A stretch of DNA of 64,000 bases from Photorhabdus heterorhabditis. GTDB lineage: Bacteria > Pseudomonadota > Gammaproteobacteria > Enterobacterales > Enterobacteriaceae. How positions within the stretch are numbered: the stretch's first letter is position 1; the number at the start of each line of letters is the position of its first letter. Below the pieces are notes generated by a model. The model worked only from the letters and a program-made list of their open reading frames with translations, made no database searches and was not told the origin of the DNA. This document shows positions 9,224 to 18,676 of this stretch, piece after piece. The position numbers and the translations under genes are program-made. Where the stretch lies: the NCBI RefSeq assembly GCF_018448905.1, contig NZ_RCWA01000014.1, positions 50,207 to 114,206 on the forward strand, read 5' to 3'.

Positions 9224-9393
9224 GCCAGACTCCTTAAAAAAGATAGAGATATAGTTATATATATTGAGGTACGCTACTTTACTGTGATTTAGTAGTGTTG
9301 ATAAGGGAGTTTACAGCTTTTTTTGAATTATGATAGCAACAGTGACAAAAATGGATGAAAAAAACACAAATTGATTATTTCTAATGATACAGA

Positions 9394-9957
9394 TCAAACT
9401 TGAATCTGTTGAGCTAATTGATGAATTATTGCTGCTGTCAAGCCCCAAATGTGTTGTCCTTGATGCCAATAAAAATAGATACGATGTTGTTGACCACGGC
9501 GGCTAACATCAAGATGATGGTAATTCGACAGTGAAAGTGCATCAGATAGAGGAACTTCGAATATATTGGAAACTTCTGCCGGATTGTTATGGAAAGGCAG
9601 TCCGGGGGGTAATAATCCGACAATTGGGGTGACTAGATAGCCGCTAATGCTGTCTAAAGGAGGGAGTTTCCCCAGAACCTGAACTTTCTGATGAGGTATG
9701 TTAACTTCTTCTTCTGCTTCCCGTAGTGCTGTGGCGATTATTGATTTATCTTCAGGATCAACACCACCACCTGGAAAGGCTACTTGACCGGCATGTGATC
9801 GTAAAGTGATTGAGCGTTGAGTTAGTAATAGTGTTGGTCTCGGCTTGCTGATGATCGGTAATAATACCGCCGCATGGCGGCGGTTATTTGAAGGCCGTTT
9901 AGGATGTGGTGGAAGTTGTAACTGAAATCTGTTAATGAAATTAGATAGTAGCATCAT
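9394..9957 (-). CDS. nudL: Nudix hydrolase NudL (probable CoA pyrophosphatase)
   Basis: 187 aa. The segment LLTQRSITLRSHAGQVAFPG (residues 45-64) is the UPF0035 signature of CoA-pyrophosphatase Nudix proteins. It is followed by the Nudix box ending in REAEEE at 79-84, where the glutamates bind the divalent metal. The start overlaps the pabB stop by four bases (ATGA), so the two are translationally coupled. Confidence 0.92.
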   Translation of the reverse strand: MMLLSNFINRFQLQLPPHPKRPSNNRRHAAVLLPIISKPRPTLLLTQRSITLRSHAGQVAFPGGGVDPEDKSIIATALREAEEEVNIPHQKVQVLGKLPPLDSISGYLVTPIVGLLPPGLPFHNNPAEVSNIFEVPLSDALSLSNYHHLDVSRRGQQHRIYFYWHQGQHIWGLTAAIIHQLAQQIQV

Positions 9958-11366
9958 ATCGATTTTATTTTCCCTAGTTGTGGCAAAATACGATTCAATT
10001 TATCAAATGTTTCCTGGTACTCTTTTTCAGCAATACTATCTGCAACAATTCCGCCACCTGCCCAACAATATATTTTTCCTTTCTCGGTCAATAGGGTACG
10101 AATAGTGATATTGCTATCCATTGTGCCGCAGAAACTAATATAGCCAATTGAACCACAATATCCATGTCGGCGGTGAGGCTCTAATTCTTCTATTATTTCC
10201 ATTGCCCTGATTTTCGGGGCGCCAGTGATAGAACCGCCGGGAAAGCAGGCTCGTAATAAATCTATGGCATGCTGTTCATTGGGTAGTGTTGCGGTAATTG
10301 TGCTGACCAGATGATGAACGGCAGGGAATTGTTCAACCACAAATAGTTCAGGAACTTTAACTGAACCTGGTGTGGCTACTCGACCAATATCGTTACGCAA
10401 CAAATCGACGATCATCAGGTTTTCGGCTCGGTCTTTTTTCGATGTTGCTAGTTTTTCAGCCTGTAATGTATCCTTTTCAGTCTGATTTAAGCGCGGTAAT
10501 GTGCCTTTGATAGGGCGAGTTTGAATTTGTTTATTTTCCAGGAGTAAGAAACGTTCAGGAGAAACGCTGATCACGCTGTTTTCTGGTAAACGGATAAAGG
10601 CAGAAAAAGGTGCACGATTGCTCTTATTAAGTTTCACGAATGCCTGCCATTCATTTCCCTGATAGTCAGCGCAAAATCGTTGTGACAGATTAACTTGATA
10701 ACAGTCACCATTTAACAGATAGTCATGAATGTGGCAAATTTTCTCATTATATTGTTCCGCACTCATATTTGATTGCCACTCGGTGGTCAGCATAAAGGTT
10801 GTTTCTGGCGAGTTTCCGTGGGATATAAGCCAGTTTAGACGCGCATCAGCGTCACTGTGACTTAATAGAGTCACCTTTTTTTTGTGATGATCGACAATCA
10901 AAGCCCAGTCATAAATACCTATTGCCATATCTGGAAATGACAGCTCATTTTTAGCTTGTGACGGTAATTCCTCAATACAACGTCCAAGGTCATATCCCCA
11001 TAAACCTAATGCACCGCCTTGAAATGGCAAATCAGAATTAAATTTTGCGGTGATATTTAAATTTTCTAGCTGTTTTTTTAGCAGGTAAAAGGGATCTTCC
11101 TCAGCAATAGAGGTAGTGCCATACTTATTTATTTCGGTTGATTTACCCTGACTGAGGAGAGTGATCAGTGGTTCTGCAACCAGAATATCAAACCGGTTAT
11201 GGGAATGGTTTGCAGAGCCAGAATGGAGCAGCATTGCCCAGGGCTGGTTTGAAATCGTCGCGAAATAGTTGATGGCGGCATTTGATTGATAAGGTAATTG
11301 TCGTTTTTGCAATGAAGTATTCATTTGTGGTGTTGGTTTTAACAATAGCAACGCAAAAGTTGTCAT
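9954..11366 (-). CDS. pabB: Aminodeoxychorismate synthase component I
   Basis: 470 aa (E. coli 453). It makes 4-amino-4-deoxychorismate from chorismate with ammonia supplied by PabA, in folate synthesis. The N-terminal region contains PWAMLLHSG and SRFDI-type motifs. The C-terminal chorismate-binding domain has RPIKGTLPR and FPGGSITGAPKIRAMEIIEE. The first ATG (11366) is preferred; the alternative at 11324 has no ribosome site. yoaH diverges from the same promoter region. Confidence 0.95.
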   Translation of the reverse strand: MTTFALLLLKPTPQMNTSLQKRQLPYQSNAAINYFATISNQPWAMLLHSGSANHSHNRFDILVAEPLITLLSQGKSTEINKYGTTSIAEEDPFYLLKKQLENLNITAKFNSDLPFQGGALGLWGYDLGRCIEELPSQAKNELSFPDMAIGIYDWALIVDHHKKKVTLLSHSDADARLNWLISHGNSPETTFMLTTEWQSNMSAEQYNEKICHIHDYLLNGDCYQVNLSQRFCADYQGNEWQAFVKLNKSNRAPFSAFIRLPENSVISVSPERFLLLENKQIQTRPIKGTLPRLNQTEKDTLQAEKLATSKKDRAENLMIVDLLRNDIGRVATPGSVKVPELFVVEQFPAVHHLVSTITATLPNEQHAIDLLRACFPGGSITGAPKIRAMEIIEELEPHRRHGYCGSIGYISFCGTMDSNITIRTLLTEKGKIYCWAGGGIVADSIAEKEYQETFDKLNRILPQLGKIKSI

Positions 11367-11465
11367 TAATTTTAATCACCAGAGGTTAACATAGAAATTC
11401 ACTCCTTACCTGAGTTAAAAATCGCTATACTCTTAGTTGTCGATCAATTTATTGAGGTTATTCTC

Positions 11466-11639
11466 GTGTTTTCAGGTATGCCAACATTATCTCATCAGGA
11501 ACAGCAACTGGCAGTGGAAAAAATTCAGCAATTGATGGCTGAAGGAATGAGCAGTGGAGAAGCCATTTCGCTGGTTGCCCAGGAGCTTCGCGAGAAGCAT
11601 AGAGGTCAAGAGCAGGTTAATGTGGTGTTTGATGATTAA
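11466..11639 (+). CDS. yoaH: YoaH, UPF0181 small protein
   Basis: 57 aa from a GTG start at 11466 ([20 protein letters not shown]), with GAGG about ten bases upstream. The core [20 protein letters not shown] matches E. coli YoaH (59 aa). The function is unknown. Its position divergent from pabB is the same as in E. coli. Confidence 0.9.
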   Translation: MFSGMPTLSHQEQQLAVEKIQQLMAEGMSSGEAISLVAQELREKHRGQEQVNVVFDD

Positions 11640-11752
11640 AAATGAACATAATTAAATTATTTATTTAACAATAATCACACATTTTTTTTACCTAGCATGT
11701 TAGGTTAGCTCCATATTTAATCTCTTATTTTGAGATATTAACAGGAGGTAGT

Positions 11753-12127
11753 ATGAAAGCATGTCATATCATTAACAGAGTTGGCTTATCAGGTGCTGCG
11801 CTTTTGTTTACGGTTTCATTTACCGTATTTGCTGTGTCAGAGAGCAAACGTGTTGATAAATTTGTTTCCTGCAATAATTTAACCAAATCGCAGATTGCTG
11901 CTCAGGTAAAGCGAGATTTTCTGCAAAACCGTATTAACCGTTGGTCAGAAGATAGAAAACAGTTGGGAACTTCTACACCGGTGGCGTGGGTAAATGCAGA
12001 AAATATCACGGGTGATAAAGATGTGTTAAAAGTTCCACTTACTGTTCGTGGTTCTAAGCGTGACAAAGATTACAGGGTGATCGTTGATTGTCAGCAAAAT
12101 ACAATTAGCTATAGCGAACTGAAATAA
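11753..12127 (+). CDS. yebF: YebF-family secreted protein
   Basis: 124 aa with a signal peptide (hydrophobic stretch to VFA, likely cleaved after A27). The mature part aligns with E. coli YebF through VKRDFLQNRINRW, PVAWVNAENI and VPLTVRGSKRDKDYRVIVDC. Two cysteines (C40 and the one in IVDCQQN) probably form the conserved disulfide. YebF is exported to the medium in E. coli and has a fold related to colicin M immunity protein. The ribosome site is a strong AGGAGG. The neighbour pip differs from the E. coli context. Confidence 0.85.
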   Translation: MKACHIINRVGLSGAALLFTVSFTVFAVSESKRVDKFVSCNNLTKSQIAAQVKRDFLQNRINRWSEDRKQLGTSTPVAWVNAENITGDKDVLKVPLTVRGSKRDKDYRVIVDCQQNTISYSELK

Positions 12128-12140
12128 CATTTTCTGATAG

Positions 12141-13154
<1,014 letters not shown>

Positions 13155-13160
13155 TCTGAT

Positions 13161-13186
13161 ATAACCACCGGTTATCCGGTGGTTAT
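13161..13186. terminator. Hairpin between pip and holE
   Basis: ATAACCACCGG and CCGGTGGTTAT form a perfect 11-bp stem with a TTAT loop, seven bases after the pip stop and 18 bases from the holE stop. It can serve both convergent genes, though the following T-tracts are weak. Confidence 0.75.
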
Positions 13187-13203
13187 TAATTCTTGCTGGA
13201 TGG

Positions 13204-13434
13204 CTAGCGATTTTTGGGGTCGTAGGGTAAGCGGGAAAATTGTTTGGATAATTGACGATAATGCACTAAACGTTGTTGAAAATACTCTCGAAGGTATGTG
13301 GGTTGTTCCTGCTCAACCGCATCAGGAAGTACTGGCATATTGTAACGTTCCTTAAAAGCTACACCAGATGCTGCCAGATCAACATTGATTTTATCCATCT
13401 TTTCTGTAGAAAGTTCAGCCAGATTATGTCCCAT
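13204..13434 (-). CDS. holE: DNA polymerase III theta subunit
   Basis: 76 aa, the E. coli length. [20 protein letters not shown] and [17 protein letters not shown] match HolE closely, as does the end SRLPYDPK. Theta binds and stabilises the epsilon proofreading subunit in the polymerase III core. Confidence 0.95.
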   Translation of the reverse strand: MGHNLAELSTEKMDKINVDLAASGVAFKERYNMPVLPDAVEQEQPTYLREYFQQRLVHYRQLSKQFSRLPYDPKNR

Positions 13435-13529
13435 GAGTGTCTCCCTGAATTAAAATTCTAATTCACAAAATGATAAAGCTAATCCAGACTGGTTTTTCTG
13501 GCAAGAACTGAATCGATAATTTTATGAAT

Positions 13530-13632
13530 ATAAATAATATTCATTATCATTAAATATAGGAGTTTATTTGGTTGGATTATTTTGAAAATAAAATTCATTT
13601 TCATTTAAATATATTAAATGAGATTCATTTCT
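13530..13632 (+). promoter_or_regulatory. Tandem Fur-like sites upstream of ftnA
   Basis: Three 19-base windows resemble the Fur consensus GATAATGATAATCATTATC: 13530-13548 (14/19 by hand), 13584-13602 (14/19) and 13614-13632 (11/19, with the core AATGAGATTCATT). In E. coli, Fe-Fur activates ftnA by binding an extended upstream array and displacing H-NS. This arrangement and the extreme AT content fit the same mechanism. Confidence 0.6.
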
Positions 13633-13762
13633 ATTTTGTTTTGTTGAAAATGTTGTTATATTTCAGTGTAATATGATTTTTGTATTTATTTTTGTTTGTT
13701 GGGTTTTTTTATTTAAATTTAATTGGCATAATACGGGTAAATTAATGATGGGAGTATTTGTT

Positions 13763-14266
13763 ATGCTAAATCAAGAAATGGTTAATAAATTAAATGAGCA
13801 GATGAATTTGGAGTTCTATTCTGCGAATTTATATCTACAAATGAGTGCATGGTGCTGTGACAAAGGATTAGCTGGCGCCGCTGCATTTTTTAAATCGCAT
13901 GCTCAGGAAGAAATGCAGCATATGCATCGCTTATTTGATTATCTGAGTGATACTGGTACGATGCCACGTTTAGGGCGGATTGATGCGCCTTCGACAGACT
14001 ATGAATCCGTGTCTCATGTACTTAATAAAACCTACGAACACGAGAAATTTATTACTAGTGAAATTAATAAACTCGCTCATCTGGCGATAACAACGCAGGA
14101 TTATTCTACTTTTAATTTCCTGCAATGGTATGTAGCAGAACAGCATGAGGAAGAGAAGTTGTTCAAGTCTATTCTTGATAAACTGGAGATGGTTGGTGAG
14201 GATGGTAAGGCGCTCTTCCTGTTGGATAAGGATCTGAAAGGTCTGGCCGCTGCCAACCCTATCTGA
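13763..14266 (+). CDS. ftnA: Ferritin, bacterial non-haem iron store
   Basis: 167 aa from the ATG at 13763 ([20 protein letters not shown]), preceded by GGGAG; E. coli FtnA is 165 aa. Ferroxidase ligands E17, E50 and H53 are in place, and the four-helix bundle is full length. It stores iron as a 24-mer in the cytosol. A longer upstream frame read from the promoter is not translated sequence. Confidence 0.95.
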   Translation: MLNQEMVNKLNEQMNLEFYSANLYLQMSAWCCDKGLAGAAAFFKSHAQEEMQHMHRLFDYLSDTGTMPRLGRIDAPSTDYESVSHVLNKTYEHEKFITSEINKLAHLAITTQDYSTFNFLQWYVAEQHEEEKLFKSILDKLEMVGEDGKALFLLDKDLKGLAAANPI

Positions 14267-14461
14267 ATGAACGGAATTAATCAACGGCAGTAGCTGGCAA
14301 TGACTTCAGGTATTTAAGGCTAGTGCCGCAGTTTTCCTTTGTTTTTGCGCGATAGTTCACAAGACGAAATTCTCATTGTAAGTTATCGCGGATAAAATAA
14401 TTTCTTTGTTATAAGATAGCCTTAATTTATAGGAATATACCTGAAAATTAAGAGGTTATTT

Positions 14462-14848
14462 ATGACTATCAGCAAAACTCGTTCTTTTTGCCGGAAATTA
14501 TCTGCTTTAGTTGTCTTGTTTATCAGTATGTCTTGCCAGCAAGCTCTGGCTCACGCGCATTTAACAGAACAAATTCCAGCAGAAGATACCACAGTGGAAA
14601 ATGCACCACAGGTAATTACTCTGAGCTTTTCAGAAGGTATTGAACTGAATTTCAGTAAGGTAAAAGTGACTGGCCCGGAAAATAAATCTATCAAAACTGG
14701 TCAATTGAGGCTTGATCCTGCAACTAATACAAAACTTATCCTTCCTGTCGAAGATAAGCTAGTGGCAGGTAAATATGATGTTGACTGGAGCGTAGTTTCG
14801 GTTGATGGACATAAGACTAAAGGCATCTACAGCTTTACAGTGAAATAA
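14462..14848 (+). CDS. yobA: CopC-domain periplasmic copper-binding protein (YobA)
   Basis: 128 aa with a signal peptide ending QQALA, so that the mature protein begins His31-Ala-His. An N-terminal histidine is the Cu(II) ligand in CopC proteins, and the second site motif VDGHKTKG is near the C-terminus. It is followed after two bases by the CopD-like gene, the standard copC-copD pair. Confidence 0.9.
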   Translation: MTISKTRSFCRKLSALVVLFISMSCQQALAHAHLTEQIPAEDTTVENAPQVITLSFSEGIELNFSKVKVTGPENKSIKTGQLRLDPATNTKLILPVEDKLVAGKYDVDWSVVSVDGHKTKGIYSFTVK

Positions 14849-14850
14849 TT

Positions 14851-15744
14851 ATGTCTCTGGCGGCACTTTATATCTTTTGTCGCTTCACTCATTTCGTGGC
14901 AGTTATGTTGATGTTTGGTCTCAGCATATTTACTGCTATGTTGGTTCCTGATCGCTTCTCTGTCCTAATTGATGCCCGCCTCCGTTTGGGGGTAATTATC
15001 AATACAGTTGTAGCATTAATAACAGCAATTGGCTGGTTGGTGATACAAGCGGGGCTAATGGGGGATGGCTGGCAGGATACTTATGATCCAGAAATCTGGC
15101 GGGCAGTATTAGGAACAACCTTTGGTAAGATCTGGCAGTGGCAAATATTGGTTGCAGTAGTTACTACAGGGTTCTTGTTTATCAATAACCAAAAAGCCAG
15201 AAATATTCTGATGTTAATCAGCTCTACCATTTTGCTGTCTTGCCATGCTTTTATAGGTCATGCGGTAATACATGATGGCGTGTTGGGTATCCTTCATCAG
15301 ATTAATCAGGTTATTCACCTATTAAGTGCTGGGTACTGGTTTGGGGGATTATGGCCGTTTTTGTTATGCCTGCAATTTTTGCGTATACGGAATGAACTAG
15401 CTGTAGGGTTGGATAGGCAGGTTATGATTTCTATGATGCGTTTTTCCACTTATGGTCATATCGCGGTAATCCTTATTATCGTTACAGGCATGATAAGTAG
15501 CTTAATTTTGCTCCCTGATTGGCCGGAGTATAGCGGTACTGAGTATCAGTCAATGCTATGGCTGAAGATAGCGCTAGTAGCGGCTATGGTGATGCTTGCA
15601 TTGATTAACCGTTATATCTTGGTTCCTAAACTAAGGCAACCTGGTCGCTATCAACTGCTGATTATAAGTAGTTGGATTGAAATTATTTTTGGGGCATTGG
15701 TTTTATTATGTGTTGCTGTTTTTGCTACTTATCAGCCGATTTGA
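14851..15744 (+). CDS. yebZ: CopD-family inner-membrane copper protein (YebZ)
   Basis: 297 aa, polytopic with about eight hydrophobic segments. Histidines in membrane contexts (RFTHFVAVM, SCHAFIGHAVIHDG, LHQINQVIHLLSAGYWFGG, YGHIAVIL) are typical of CopD. It probably takes up copper handed over by CopC. The start codon lies two bases after the yobA stop. Confidence 0.92.
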   Translation: MSLAALYIFCRFTHFVAVMLMFGLSIFTAMLVPDRFSVLIDARLRLGVIINTVVALITAIGWLVIQAGLMGDGWQDTYDPEIWRAVLGTTFGKIWQWQILVAVVTTGFLFINNQKARNILMLISSTILLSCHAFIGHAVIHDGVLGILHQINQVIHLLSAGYWFGGLWPFLLCLQFLRIRNELAVGLDRQVMISMMRFSTYGHIAVILIIVTGMISSLILLPDWPEYSGTEYQSMLWLKIALVAAMVMLALINRYILVPKLRQPGRYQLLIISSWIEIIFGALVLLCVAVFATYQPI

Positions 15745-15904
15745 TTTTTATAACTAGCAGCTTGTTTCAGTAGGTGTTATTGGTGCAGTTTATTGGTGAT
15801 AATAAATAGTGGAACACGGACAACGTGCAGAAATTGGAGCGCACATGTAGTACGTGAGGATAATTTGCTTCGTTTGCCCTTATATCTACACATTGGTAAC
15901 TATT

Positions 15905-16246
15905 ATGAAACGTTTATTTTTATTACTTTTCTTATTCTGTCTGGCTTTTCAAGGTATTGCTGCACCTATTGAAACGGTGAGTAAGCTGCAATTTGGTGAT
16001 AAATGGGCATTTACTCGGGAGGAAGTGATGCTGGATTGCAGAGCCAATAAGGCTTTGTTTGTGATTAATCCAAGCACACTGGTGCAATACCCATTGAATG
16101 ATATAGCCACAGAGATGGTCAGGGAAGGGAAAGTGAATGCTAAATCTCTGGATATTATTCTATTAGATGACAGTAATAATCCGGATCAAAAAATGAGCAT
16201 AGAACCATTCCAGAGAGCAGCTTTAACACTATGTGATAGAAAGTAG
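15905..16246 (+). CDS. yebY: YebY, DUF2511 periplasmic protein
   Basis: 113 aa from the ATG at 15905, the E. coli length. A signal peptide ([20 protein letters not shown]) precedes the mature domain with [12 protein letters not shown] and LTLCDRK, giving a cysteine pair. It follows yobA-yebZ as in E. coli, where it belongs to the copper-responsive yobA-yebZY group. The reading frame is open upstream, but the signal sequence fixes the start. Confidence 0.9.
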   Translation: MKRLFLLLFLFCLAFQGIAAPIETVSKLQFGDKWAFTREEVMLDCRANKALFVINPSTLVQYPLNDIATEMVREGKVNAKSLDIILLDDSNNPDQKMSIEPFQRAALTLCDRK

Positions 16247-16354
16247 TGCGATAAAAAATAATGTCATTGAGTTAAGCCATATCGTGATATTTGACTTAAT
16301 AAACACCATCTTGGCCATTTATTGTCCAATGGGTTGTTTAAACGTAATATGTCA

Positions 16355-16366
16355 GCTACGCTTTAA
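16355..16366 (+). promoter_or_regulatory. Sigma-S type -10 element for SdsR
   Basis: GCTACGCTTTAA resembles the extended sigma-S -10 consensus KCTAYACTTAA and lies about 7-12 bases before the expected SdsR 5' end. In E. coli and Salmonella, sdsR is strictly sigma-S dependent. Confidence 0.65.
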
Positions 16367-16368
16367 GT

Positions 16369-16464
16369 TATAAGTTGTTTTACGTCTCAATGACACTTTT
16401 AGCGCACGGCTCTTAAGAGCCATTTTCCCTAGGCCGAGTAGAGGAGTCAACTCGGCTTTTTTTT
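16369..16464 (+). ncRNA. sdsR: SdsR (RyeB) small RNA
   Basis: TTTTAGCGCACGGCTCTTAA followed by GAGCCATTTTCCC and then a GCCGAGT/ACTCGGC stem with eight T is near-identical to the 3' two-thirds of E. coli SdsR. The conserved seed around TTAGCGCACGG is intact. The location next to yebY is the same as in E. coli. It is an Hfq-dependent, stationary-phase regulator of several mRNAs. The 5' end is estimated from the promoter; the 3' end from the terminator. Confidence 0.9.
16432..16464 (+). terminator. Terminator of SdsR
   Basis: GCCGAGT and ACTCGGC form the stem, with eight T following. It is also the Hfq-binding 3' end of the sRNA. Confidence 0.9.
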
Positions 16465-16483
16465 GTCAGAAGTTTTGCGGACA

Positions 16484-16732
16484 TCAGGCTACCCTCATCA
16501 CCCATGCATGTTTTTGTTTGTCATAATGTTTTCTGTATAACAGAATTTGTTTGTCGTTTAATAAGGCGGGGATACTGGTATGTTCATCCCATCCATCTAA
16601 CTGCATACAAAGTTCGCGGTCAGAATTACAAGGAATGCTAATGGTAGTATCGTCTTCTGCTTCTGCGGAAGGTTGGGACAGAATAGCATCGTCAATTTCG
16701 TAGCTGGAAATTCTCAATTTTGTCTGGTTCAT
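16484..16732 (-). CDS. yebV: YebV, DUF1480 small protein
   Basis: 82 aa. ISIPCNSDRELCMQLDGWDE and TSIPALLNDKQILLYR align with E. coli YebV (78 aa). The function is unknown. It is next to sdsR, which agrees with E. coli order apart from yebW and pphA. Confidence 0.9.
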   Translation of the reverse strand: MNQTKLRISSYEIDDAILSQPSAEAEDDTTISIPCNSDRELCMQLDGWDEHTSIPALLNDKQILLYRKHYDKQKHAWVMRVA

Positions 16733-17359
16733 GATGGTTCCTTAATTTCAATTAACAGGTACGACCAGTAAGGCCATCATTTGAGAATAGATCAAATGAC
16801 TGAGATTGCCAGTAATAATATTTCCTGTATTGGATAATCGTTAGATGATATTGCTGTTATAACTATCTGTGCTAAAACTTAGTTTTGTAATATTGCTTTT
16901 TTCATCTTTGTCATTCTTTGGCCTTTTCCACATTCAGTAGGAAATATTTATTTGGTGTAATTGTCGGAGCCAAAAGCGTTAATGATAGAATGGCAAGTGT
17001 AATAATTCTACGGATAAATTGTTTGAATGTTTTGCTTTTCTCTACTCTACTGATTGGTTCCCAGATAATTTACCTTTGCAATGTGAGAGAATACAGTCTG
17101 ATTTTTATTGTAGGAGGTATAGAGGCGTTTACTATGCATTATACTTATATTGACCGCACCTTTTGGTGTTTTGGTAAGAGGTGTGATATCTCACCAACCT
17201 TGATAAACGTTCGATAAATATAATAAAGAATATCTTAACAGAGACAGTAAAAAATTTACGTCAGTGTGACAGGCTGTTAACCTTATTGTTATGGGCATTT
17301 GATATTTTTTTGATATAAAAATAGAGATGCGTTTTGTAAATTTCATCGGATAGGTCAAT
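16733..17359. other. Gap where E. coli carries rsmF, yebT and yebS
   Basis: 627 AT-rich bases with no recognised gene. One open frame (16918-17217, 99 codons) has a hydrophobic patch (NVLLFSTLLIGSQIIYLC) but no recognisable homology and no ribosome site, so I do not call it. Promoters of yebV and msrC must lie at its ends. Confidence 0.5.
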
Positions 17360-17857
17360 ATGAATAAAAATGAGTTCTATCGGGATCTTACTGGAGACTT
17401 AAAAGCTCTGTTGTCTGGTGAGTATGACTTAATAGCGACACTCGCTAATGCTAGTGCATTGCTGTATGAACGTCTGAATGACGTTAACTGGGTCGGTTTT
17501 TATCTGATTGATGGTGATACGTTGATTCTGGGGCCATTTCAGGGAAAGGTTGCCTGTGTCAGAATACCTGTTGGCAAAGGGGTATGCGGAACTGCTGTAT
17601 CAGAAAAGCGTATTCAACGTGTTAATGATGTTCATGAGTTCCCTGGTCATATTGCCTGTGATGCTGCTAGTAACGCAGAAATTGTGTTGCCATTGCTTGT
17701 AAACGATAGAATCATGGGTGTATTAGATATTGATAGTACAATTTTTCATCGGTTTGATGAAGAAGATGAATTTGGCTTACAAGCCCTTATTGATGGGCTC
17801 TGTGCTCATTTAGAACAGTGCGTTGTGCCGAAATATGTTGAGTTGAATGTAACTTAA
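17360..17857 (+). CDS. msrC: Free methionine-(R)-sulfoxide reductase
   Basis: 165 aa GAF-domain protein. Cysteines C66, C76 and C100 (VACVRIP, GVCGTAV, IACDAAS) correspond in spacing to the catalytic and resolving cysteines C84, C94 and C118 of E. coli MsrC (YebR). It reduces free Met-R-sulfoxide using thioredoxin-type reductants. It lies upstream of proQ-prc as in E. coli. Confidence 0.94.
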   Translation: MNKNEFYRDLTGDLKALLSGEYDLIATLANASALLYERLNDVNWVGFYLIDGDTLILGPFQGKVACVRIPVGKGVCGTAVSEKRIQRVNDVHEFPGHIACDAASNAEIVLPLLVNDRIMGVLDIDSTIFHRFDEEDEFGLQALIDGLCAHLEQCVVPKYVELNVT

Positions 17858-17952
17858 CATATGGATAACGTGGCATTTATCAGCAACGCTATTATAATGA
17901 CGCCAGTTCATGCCTATGCTGGTTGGCAAAACCGTTGTAATCAGGAAATTTC

Positions 17953-18657
17953 ATGGAAAATCAACCTAAGTTGAATAGTAGTAAAGAAATCATTGCTTTT
18001 TTAGCTGAGCGCTTTCCGCTCTGCTTCGTAGCCGAAGGTGAAGCTCGTCCTTTAAAGATCGGTATCTTTCAGGATATCGTTGAACGTATTCAGGACGAAG
18101 AATGTTTAAGTAAAACACAATTGCGCTCTGCCTTGCGTCTGTACACATCAAGCTGGCGTTACCTGTATGGTGTTAAAGAGGGAGCACAACGTGTTGACCT
18201 TGATGGTAACCCATGCGGTGAATTGGAAGCGGAACATATTGAGCATGCTCTCCAGCAACTGACTGAAGCCAAAGCACGGGTTCAGGCCCAGCGTGTGGAG
18301 CAAAGAGCCAAAAAACGTGAAGCTGAAAATGCAGCTGCCGGTGAAAAAAATGAGCGACCAATTGCCAAGAAGCCGGCTCCTCGTCGCCGTGCTAATAATA
18401 CTGAAGGGGAAAAACGGCAGCCACGCCAACAAAGTCGCCCTCAGCAACAAGCACATAAACCTGTTGCTAAACCTAATCAATCTACACCGACTCAGATTGC
18501 TGATGTTTCATTGCTGAAAATTGGTCAGGAAATTAAAGTCAGGGTAGGTAAAAGCTCGATGGATGCCTCTGTGCTTGAAGTCGCTAAAGATGGCGTACGA
18601 GTACAATTGCCTTCTGGTCTGGCAATGATTGTACGCGCAGAACATTTACAGTTCTGA
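17953..18657 (+). CDS. proQ: RNA chaperone ProQ
   Basis: 234 aa. The N-terminal FinO/ProQ RNA-binding domain (about 1-120) includes [20 protein letters not shown] basic Lys/Arg/Gln-rich linker (about 120-180) leads to the C-terminal Tudor-like domain with [18 protein letters not shown]. It binds many sRNAs and mRNA 3' ends. The prc start follows 19 bases after its stop, so they are one operon, as in E. coli. Confidence 0.96.
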   Translation: MENQPKLNSSKEIIAFLAERFPLCFVAEGEARPLKIGIFQDIVERIQDEECLSKTQLRSALRLYTSSWRYLYGVKEGAQRVDLDGNPCGELEAEHIEHALQQLTEAKARVQAQRVEQRAKKREAENAAAGEKNERPIAKKPAPRRRANNTEGEKRQPRQQSRPQQQAHKPVAKPNQSTPTQIADVSLLKIGQEIKVRVGKSSMDASVLEVAKDGVRVQLPSGLAMIVRAEHLQF

Positions 18658-18676
18658 TACGGAGGCCAACCCAGGC

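Noticed and set aside
16918-17217. 99-codon frame considered as a possible MgrB-like small membrane protein
   Set aside because: One hydrophobic segment and a Cys are present, but MgrB's second Cys and C-terminal motif are absent and no ribosome site precedes it.
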